Assembly: GCA_031002005.1 (NCBI GenBank)
Contig: CM061918.1
Location: 60,517,478-60,581,477, forward strand
Reading direction: 5' to 3'
DNA from: Vandiemenella viatica
Lineage: Eukaryota > Arthropoda > Insecta > Orthoptera > Morabidae
DNA: 64,000 nucleotides
The position numbers and the translations under genes are program-made. Of this stretch, positions 57,211 through 64,000 are shown one piece after another. Within the stretch, counting starts at the first letter, position 1, and each line of letters starts with the position of its first letter. The notes beneath the pieces were generated by a model. It saw only the letters and a program-made list of their open reading frames with translations, ran no database searches and was not told the DNA's origin.

Positions 57211-57526
57211 CAGTGGTTTCCAATTAGTGGTACGCGTATCCCCAGGGATACGTGAGGATGCTTCAAGGGGTATACGCGGTAATTTCTTTGCTAAGATAAT
57301 CATTAAGATAATTCAAAAATAAACAATTACGTAAACATTAATATCGCCAAAATATATTTTAAGACAAGCTGTTCGTGTATGAAATAAATTACTGTAATGC
57401 TATATTGTGCGAAGCTCTCTATTGGGATGAACACATTTACTTATTTATCATTTCAGCTGTAAGGAGCACGTGAGATAGAGCTCTTTCTTGAAGTGGTACT
57501 CGGGAAAAAACAATTGAAACCAATTG
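57211..57526. mobile_element. hAT-like MITE, decayed
   Basis: Starts CAGTGGTTTCCAATTAGTGG. The right end (AATTGAAACCAATTG, 57512-57526) is a decayed complement. The subterminal mirror GGTACGCGTATCCCCAGGG / AGGGGTATACGCGG is usual for hAT-derived MITEs. No target duplication is left. Confidence 0.65.
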
Positions 57527-57889
57527 TATAGGTAAAAAATTGTCCCCTTGTAGTTTCTATTACCTTTGAAAACAAATTACAAAAAAATAATAAAAGTATG
57601 TATTAATATTAATAAATAAATACAGCCTAAGCATTTGAATATCTGTTCGTTTATTTAGTTTCCGAACACTTTTCGCTTGTTAACTGAAGCATTTTTAGTG
57701 GTGTTCCTGTTGATTGTGTGTCCATGTTACGATATTGATATGTTTTATAGATTTAATATTGAAGTGTTTATAGAAATTATAATCTACTTACATTTTTTGA
57801 TATATTGCTCTATTTATCCACTATTACACTACTGACAAAATAAAACTATTTCCAGTTTAATTACCATTATTACACACAAAATGATAGAT

Positions 57890-58915
57890 TACCAATGGTG
57901 TCTCCAATATAAGGTGAAATTGAAAATATATTTATGAACCACGTGGAAAATGAATTATTTAACGTTTAAAAAAAAGAAAGGATAGATTATTATCTATTGA
58001 TACAGATTTGTGTTGATATAATCTGGTCAATGAACCAGAACAGAGGATACAATAATTTCATGCTGACATTAACACTGCACATAAAAACATCAAATTCACA
58101 ATGGAAAAAGAAATAAATGGTAAACTAAACTTCCTGGACAAAGCCTTAACAAGACGTAAACAAAACACTCATTTGAGATATATGGAAAAAACACCACCAC
58201 AGACATAAAAATAGCACTGAGCCGCAGTGAGAAATATGCTCTACAGATTGAATAAAATTTTCACTGAACAAAGAAAACAACATACTAGAACTTAACACGA
58301 TCATTAATGCTAGTATAGCCACCAAAAATTGACAGAAAGTAAACAAGGTACTTCAAATAAGGAACAAAATAATCAGACAAGTAGAGAAAACAACACACAA
58401 TATAATCCAATTATTACAAAAGACATTCAAGTACACTAGGCTTATATAAAAATACAAATTTCGAAATAAAACCACAACAAAACACATACATCAACAAAGA
58501 GACATACGAAATTGCAAATATATTAAAAAAAAAAAACAATGGGTCAAAATAGTATTTACAACAGCTAATACGATACAGAAAAACATTAAAAGTAATACAC
58601 TAACCAATAAATTCCACAACTCCAGGAATATAGAGATTAACATGCAATGAATATCAAGCTCAATACATTGTACAAACATGTAGAAAATTCGAAATAAGAT
58701 TAAAAAAAACCACAAGAGCACTAAAACACAACAACCATTCTACATTTACAGAACACTTACAAGAACACAGCCACCAACCAACGAACATGGACACAGACAT
58801 GCAAATGCTCACCATAAACAACAATAAAACACAAAAACAAACATTCCAAGAGAACTTCCACATACAAAAATCACTAATGGAAGTAAAACATAAATTAAAG
58901 AACACACAAACCTAA
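57890..58915 (+). pseudogene. Penelope-like RT C-terminus plus GIY-YIG endonuclease remnant
   Basis: Reading across frameshifts and stops: MVSPI*GEIENIFMNHVENEL (RT region after GSP.S) near 57895; a RFV(D)D-like box before IIWSMNQNRE near 58010-58045; and HKNIKFTMEKEINGKLNFLDKALTRR near 58078-58155. The ..H..I.FT.E.E...LNFLD pattern is typical of Penelope RTs. From about 58628: GI*RLTCNEYQAQYIVQTCR then KFEIRLKKTTRALKHNNHST and FTEHLQEHSH. This corresponds to the GIY...YIG...R....EH...... S.F..H frame of the endonuclease; the Y of GIY is a stop and the G of YIG is V, so it is inactive. The product would be a nuclear RT-endonuclease used for target-primed insertion. Confidence 0.82.
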
Positions 58916-59388
58916 AACACCAGGAACTATACACAGTAATGAAAATAAACATGAAGAATAAAACAATCAACACACGCATAATACCATTTAACAAGGACGT
59001 ACACAAAATCATAACAAATTACCGCAAACATATACATTTAAAAAAATAAACAAAAAAAACAAAAAAGTGTCCCGCACGAAAGTAACGGCAAACGAGCAAG
59101 GAAAACAAATCAGCATCAAATAGTGTGACACAGAGAAAAGTAAACTAAACAGACCAGCCATTTATACAAAATACACAGTGCAGTGTAGTACTAGTTTACA
59201 TGTGAAATGACAAGCAGAAAATGACGTGCAATCCAAAAAGCAAACAGAAATCATTCCTAAGAATGGTGGATAATTAGAACAATATTTAATAAAATGTAAG
59301 TAGATTATAATTTCTATAAACACTTCAATATTAAATCTGTAAAACATAACAATATTGTAACGTGTATACACAATCAACAGTAAAACCG

Positions 59389-59416
59389 CTGAAGATGCTT
59401 CAGTTAAGAAGCGAAA
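59389..59416 (+). ncRNA. Hammerhead-ribozyme-like core in the right pseudo-LTR
   Basis: CTGAAGA (59389-59395, fits CUGANGA), then a hairpin GCTTC-AGTTAA-GAAGC (stem 59397-59401/59408-59412), then GAAA (59413-59416) and ACGCG..., with CGTA downstream as a possible cleavage triplet. Penelope-like elements are known to carry minimal hammerheads in their pseudo-LTRs. Helix I is not obvious and one base separates CUGANGA from helix II, so activity is doubtful. The copy in the left arm has lost the core. Confidence 0.4.
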
Positions 59417-60109
59417 CGCGTTCGGAACGTAAATAAACGAACAGATTTTCAATTGCTTAGGCTGTATTTCATTTATTAATATTACCAGCAATTGAGGAAT
59501 AAGATCCACAACGTCCAGATACGTATTAATATTTCAAATACGAACATTACACTAATGACTGTATTTAAAATGAAACAACACGTTATCACGTAAAAGAAAT
59601 TATGGTAAATGAGATATTTTTCTAAATTTGTTGAGTATAATTAAATCAGAATTGGATATAAAGCTGCAAATGTTATAACATGTAGAATCTTTTTTAGCTT
59701 TGTGTTTAACTAGATCCTTCAGTTCTTCTGTGTCTTATTGGAGCACTATTTCTGATTGCTTAAAATAATTCTGTACTTCGTTTGTCTCTCTGTATTGCGC
59801 ACTACAAAGACAAAGCTGAGTGAGGCAATTGTATTGCTGACGAAAGCCTTTAAAGATTCAAGCAATCAGCGGCATTTCTTTGTAGGATAACGTTTCTGGC
59901 TTTTTATTGAAGCAAGGCGTGTTGCGTAACATGGATCTTGGTAAGGAAAAATGGAGGAATTTTAATTGAGGTAATTAGTGTCAGAAGAGGGGACTTCAAA
60001 CTGATAAATGTTGTCGCACCAGTCCACGGTATTTTTCATTCCTGTCTAACTGCATTCTATAATGCATTCAGGTCGTAGAAAAAGGTTTCAAAATTCTGCA
60101 CTTGTTGGA

Positions 60110-60560
60110 GAGAGTGATGAGTGGACGTACGAGAGAAGTAAAGGTAGTGTAGTATGGGACCCACATTTTGTGTATCAAATACATGAATTGGGGAGAGTGC
60201 AAAAAAGGGCCGCTAGATTTGTTTCTGCAAATTATCCCAGAATGCAATCAGTAACAGACATGATAAAAGAGCTGGAATGGGATTCATTGGAAGACAGGAG
60301 GAGGGTGAAGAGGGTCATGTCGTATGTTGGTGACGAGGCATGAAGAGATATTGGTGTAAGAATTAAAAGTAATGCATGGAATAGTGCAGATGACCATGAC
60401 CACAAGCTGGCACTCGATTTCAGGCACAAGGGTGTAGGAAGATTATCTTTTTTGGGTAAGGGTGTCAGGGATTGGAATAAGTTACCAAGAAAAATGACGA
60501 ATAATTTACTAAAAACTTTGAAAGAATATAAAGCTAAAATTTTTAGAGGGCAAATGTAGT
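60110..60560 (+). pseudogene. CR1-like LINE, C-terminal end
   Basis: Frame: KGSVVWDPHFVYQIHELGRV, QKRAARFVSANYPR, ELEWDSLEDRRRVKRVMSYV to a stop. In a later segment GKGVRDWNKLPRKMTNNLLK, TLKEYKAKIF closes the reading. The VWDP...L..VQ.RAARFV and ..RDWN.LP signatures are those of the CR1/L3-type C-terminus also seen at 30979-31590, though the two copies are clearly different families. An ATTAAATATTATATTATTA-type tail follows near 60635. Confidence 0.8.
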
Positions 60561-60640
60561 AGGGTGCAGGAAAGGGAGAAGATGGGTGTGTAGGGAAATT
60601 GCCACCGGGGCTTGCTCTCTATCGCAATTTAATTAAATAT

Positions 60641-63121
60641 TATATTATTAAAATTGCTATATTATTATTTGTGAATGGCCTTTATATGAGAACGCAAAAC
60701 CTTGATTCTCATTATGGCTTGTAATTAAGGATATATCCACTGCTTCTACTGGATAGTCAGTACCAGGGATTATGAGTCCTGTCTGCGATTCGTATAGCTT
60801 ACGTTTTCTACGATAGTTGTATTTTTGTTTGTGAAGTGTGTAGTTTATGAATCGGAGACTAGGTGACTGTGGAAAACCACCTAAACATCGCAATCAGGAT
60901 GGTAGGTACGCAGGGACCAGTACTCGAACCTACTCCAACCTTGTCCCGTTGTACCTCCTCGATCCATTGAGGCGGCATCTTACCTCGCGCAGTCACACTG
61001 TTGGATAGAATTGCTAAGTTGATTTACATATTGTCAGTTATCGACAATGCAGACCGGCATTCAAGGTAGTTTTGGTCTTATCATATTTGTCTGCAGTTTC
61101 TGATGTTACTCATTTGATCCAATACGTGAAGATTTAGTAAATTGTAGATAGATTTAGGTCTCTACTGAGAAAATGCCTTATTATAATTGGAACCTCTATC
61201 TCAGTGCCAGAATTTTGTCCTTCTCAGAATTTACGATACGGCCCTTAGATAATAGAGGTGCCAAGAATTTAGTGCCTGCTGGTTTCACTTTAATTTTGGC
61301 TGTTGGTGTGGAAGGAAGGCATTACTTTCTCTCATCAGGTTCCACTATTTTCATGTGTTAAAAAAATCACGTGATAGCGGTGCTAACAGACATTCGGAAA
61401 GGAAGAATCCAGAGAACTGACGAGATTCGGAACGGCCTTTGGCTTAAATATTTGGAAGAATAACGCGTGCAGTGGACGCTCGAGATCACGAGTTAAACCA
61501 TTCTCTGTATCATACAAATAATTTTCGATTACAGCCGTATACTGAACTGTTTTTGGACGAACATGTAGCCTCCAGTTGGATCAGGTCATTGAGGTACCTG
61601 TTATAGAGATAGCTGGTTCGAAGCCGGCAGTAGATATCTGGTAAAGTATATCTGGTATAGGAGTGTTTAATTGAGATGCTATGTGATCTGTGGCGAACAT
61701 CTATTCTCCGTGCGAACGCATTTCTTGATTCGCTTCCTGTTCACTTTGAGCCATAAAATATACCTCAGATTTTAAGCCGGATTATAAGATTTTAAACCCT
61801 TGGTGCTGAAGTTTCTGCAAGATTATCGACAAAGGTACAGACAGACGAAGCCCGCTTGCAGATATATAATAGGACATACATATTCAAAAAATTTCCAGAA
61901 GGTTGTAAGACTACTTGTGCTTATTTTAGGGCTTTATTTGAGGAGGTATGAGCAATTTTTGGTGTATTTAGCGCATAGGGGTTTAGTGGAAGAACCGCAC
62001 CTTATATACACGTCAGTCGTTGCATCAGATTGATAAACCTGAGAAAAGGTATCTATATGTTTCAGGGCAGCATGGCGGGGTCTTCCATCTTACAGCAGCG
62101 GGAGAGTGTATGTGGTCTTTACTGGGAGTGAAAGATTGACTCGCTTGGTAGCTGAATTCGTTCATCATATGATGCGGATTAAGGTATATTTCAGCCGAGT
62201 GTTGCTTGTCGTTGTAACGTCTTTTAGAAGATCATACCGATTGTTTACCTCGGCGCATGAAAGTGTGGCGAATCTTTTTATCTAGTAGAGAGCCAGTTTA
62301 ACTTCAGCAGTATTTAGATGCTATTTAGCAGAGTTTAATTTCAGTTTTAAATTGTTAGTTGTTGTAGGTTTGAACGGAGAAAATGAGTGAAAATCGAACG
62401 ACTTCGTGATAGAAGTTTAAAGTTGTTTGTCATCACTAAAGGAAGCGAAAATTATTATTCAGAAATGTGAAGGTAACCAGATCCGTTAAACTTTGTGTGA
62501 AATATAGATACAGGGAGCCAGATTTAATAGTTAGAGACGGCTATTGCACCATTCGTATGAATGTATTCACGGAAACATATTTAGAACTTCTAGTTATTCT
62601 AAATACAGACATATTTTTTTTTTCAAATGTTTATCTGGCGGCCAGATAATAGTTTGAACCGAGCAGTAGAGTAAGATTAGAAGGATTAGAAAATTTCGAA
62701 TATTTAACATTTTGCGGTAGAGTCTTCTGATAAATTTATTTCAATTTAAATACCGGTTAGTTTTCTTGTAAGAAAAAGAAATGATTGTTTTATATAAGAG
62801 TTTCAGACTATTATGAAAATTTTACTTCGATTATTTCAGTAGTTTTGGAAATCCTTACTGTTTTTTTTTTTTTTGTTTTTTGTTTTTTTTTGTTTTTTCG
62901 TGTCTTTGAGTTTCAGGAAACTGAAGTTGCCTGAAGACTATTGAAAGCAGCCGCAGACCATATAACATTCACCACATGTTTAACTACACCGTGGTCTGTA
63001 AACAATTAAGGTGACTTGCAGATTAATAAAGAGCAAGACTTTTACAAGTTTTAGCTTAGCTTGCGTAGTGGCCAATCAAGAATTTTTAAATTAGTTTCCG
63101 TTATTCTATCAAAATCTTTGC
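60641..63121. other. AT-rich spacer
   Basis: No gene recognised. 60910-61000, complemented, has a weak tRNA-like look (GGTTCGAGTACTGG). T-runs occur at 62862-62900. Confidence 0.4.
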
Positions 63122-63394
63122 CTAATTCTCATTCTGCCACAATTTCCTTATCGCGATGTAGCACAGTTGTAATATTTTGGTTTCGTCTGTGTGTTTGCTC
63201 AGTAAGTCACTTCTGCTGTTGCTGAGCTGTTTACTTTGGCGTTGAGGAGGTAGCAGTGTTTGTGAGCCGTGACGAGCTGTTTGCAAGTGTTCCGTCTGCT
63301 CACTGCTTGTAGCTAGTAAATATATTCCGCGGTCTCCGACACGCCCCTGTGCGACTGCCTCAGTTCCACCCTGAAACATAAACAATAGGCGCAA
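63122..63394 (-). other. GC-richer ORF-like stretch, possible transposon scrap
   Basis: A 90-codon minus-strand frame, GC-richer than its surroundings, reading GGTEAVAQGRVGDRGIYLLA then TSSEQTEHLQTARHGSQTLL and TDETKILQLCYIAIRKLWQN. A TTTATGTTTCAG stands just before GGTGGAAC, like a 3' splice site. No domain recognised. It could be an exon, but similarity in style to repeat-borne ORFs makes a transposon scrap more likely. Confidence 0.3.
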
Positions 63395-63537
63395 CCATAC
63401 TTTGCATTTCCGAAATATTTTTTTCTAGCTTCTTTCCTCTGTTCTCGTCGCTTCTTGCAGTTAATTATTATCCACTGCTTGCGACAAATAAATAAATAAA
63501 TTGTTTTCAGGTTTTATGTAACTCTTTTACAGATACA

Positions 63538-64000
63538 CTACTTTAAGCCCGTGACAGTTTTTTGCGTATCGTCACGGGTCTAGAATAGTTCCAGTTTTTA
63601 GGATGGAAGATTATGACAGGTTGACTTGATTTGAGCAAATATAAACTTGACCTGTGTTTCAGGGTGAATAAAATCTCTGCAGCTTGAAGAACTCAGAAGC
63701 ATTAATAGAGGAAGGTATTAAACACGAACAGGGACGATAACGCAATCGTATAATTGCTTAAATACAAACTTAACTTGTATTTGACCCTTAAAGTTCACTA
63801 TGTAAAATTTTAAAAAGTCCTGTTTGCTTCGAAAGAATCTTTTTTTTTTTTTTTTTGAGATTGGGCAAACACTTATAATATAATAATTGGTCATAGTACC
63901 TGTAACGGCCAGATATGTTAATATACATTCCATATTATTAAACAGTTGAGCAGCTCCGAAGAAATGAATAACCAGAATAGTTGATTCGGTAAAATATTTG
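63538..64000 (-). mobile_element. Helitron family N1, copy 3 (runs off the window)
   Basis: The complement ends CCCGTGAC ... GTCACGGG (8-bp stem, 15-base loop), then CTTAAA, then GTAG, followed by T. This is the N1 terminus with one change in CTAG. It continues through GAACTATTCTAGACCCGTG and TACCTCTATTAATGCTTCTG. A T-run (63841-63857) replaces the A-poor part of the other copies. The 5' part is outside the window. Confidence 0.85.

Larger units (their letters stand above)
57601..59485 (+). mobile_element. Penelope-like element with inverted pseudo-LTRs
   Basis: Two ~225-bp arms, 57601-57825 and 59260-59485, are reverse complements (shared TTTAATATTGAAGTGTTTAT, AGAAATTATAATCTACTTAC, CTGTTCGTTTATTTA and GTTGATTGTGT). 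Between them is a broken plus-strand reverse transcriptase end followed by a GIY-YIG-type domain. Penelope-like elements are known for pseudo-LTRs in either direct or inverted orientation. The right arm carries a hammerhead-like core. The RT is 5'-truncated. Confidence 0.85.

Noticed and set aside
58146..59012. Overlapping minus-strand ORFs rich in Phe/Leu/Cys (membrane-like)
   Set aside because: They are antisense shadows of the Lys/Asn/Thr-rich Penelope coding strand.

Overview
This window looks like an intergenic or deep-intronic stretch of a large, repeat-rich, AT-biased arthropod genome, most likely an insect and plausibly a hemimetabolous (polyneopteran) one. The evidence is a dense set of tRNA-derived SINEs carrying a CTCCAGGCAAATGCCGGGATG-like core, RTE- and CR1-type LINE fragments, a Penelope-like element, several hAT, Tc1 and Helitron copies, satellites and many AT-rich spacers. 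The species assignment is inference from repeat style. I find no complete host protein-coding gene. Most long reading frames here are shadows of repeats.

Layout. 1-389 is a 45-bp satellite with a 180-bp higher-order period, cut by a 1000-N gap (390-1389). 1.4-7.8 kb is mostly unique AT-rich DNA. 7.8-8.8 kb is a non-autonomous Helitron (family N1). 10-11.5 kb is GC/CpG-rich, with a candidate conserved regulatory block and a diverged E-box-bearing tandem duplication. 12-18 kb holds RTE scraps, SINEs, a decayed repeat region, a perfect 50-bp palindrome and a fragment of an uncharacterised ORF. 18.8-21.7 kb holds diverged tandem repeats, a GC-rich block, an NRF-1-like 21-bp repeat, a MITE and SINEs. 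22-24 kb holds an internally deleted transposase, two SINEs and a TAA-flanked foldback MITE. 25-28 kb is a Helitron (N3) built round a ~148-bp tandem array, followed by an RTE LINE. 28.5-33.8 kb has a second SINE family (C), an inverted SINE pair with clean target-site duplications, and two head-to-head LINE ends. 34.2-35.6 kb is a Tc1 transposon with a transposase broken by one frameshift. 35.7 kb carries a juxtaposed 3'/5' splice-site motif. 36-46 kb has a hAT MITE, SINEs, a ~470-bp near-perfect foldback and a ~150-bp tandem family. 48.3-51.2 kb is a hAT nested in a second Helitron N1 copy, then another hAT. 53-54.7 kb is a CpG-rich island followed by a Helitron N2 copy. 57.2-59.5 kb is a hAT MITE and a Penelope-like element with inverted pseudo-LTRs and a hammerhead-like core. 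60 kb is a CR1-like LINE end. The window closes inside a third Helitron N1 copy.

How it fits together. The window is a record of transposition. Autonomous classes (RTE, CR1-like, Penelope, Tc1, hAT) are present only as truncated or broken copies. Non-autonomous passengers (SINEs A/B/C, MITEs, Helitrons N1-N3) are the more numerous ones. Exact target-site duplications, A|TC...CTAG|T Helitron termini and a paralogous empty site allow several insertions to be ordered in time.

All calls are from reading the sequence and from general knowledge of the element families. No database search was run.
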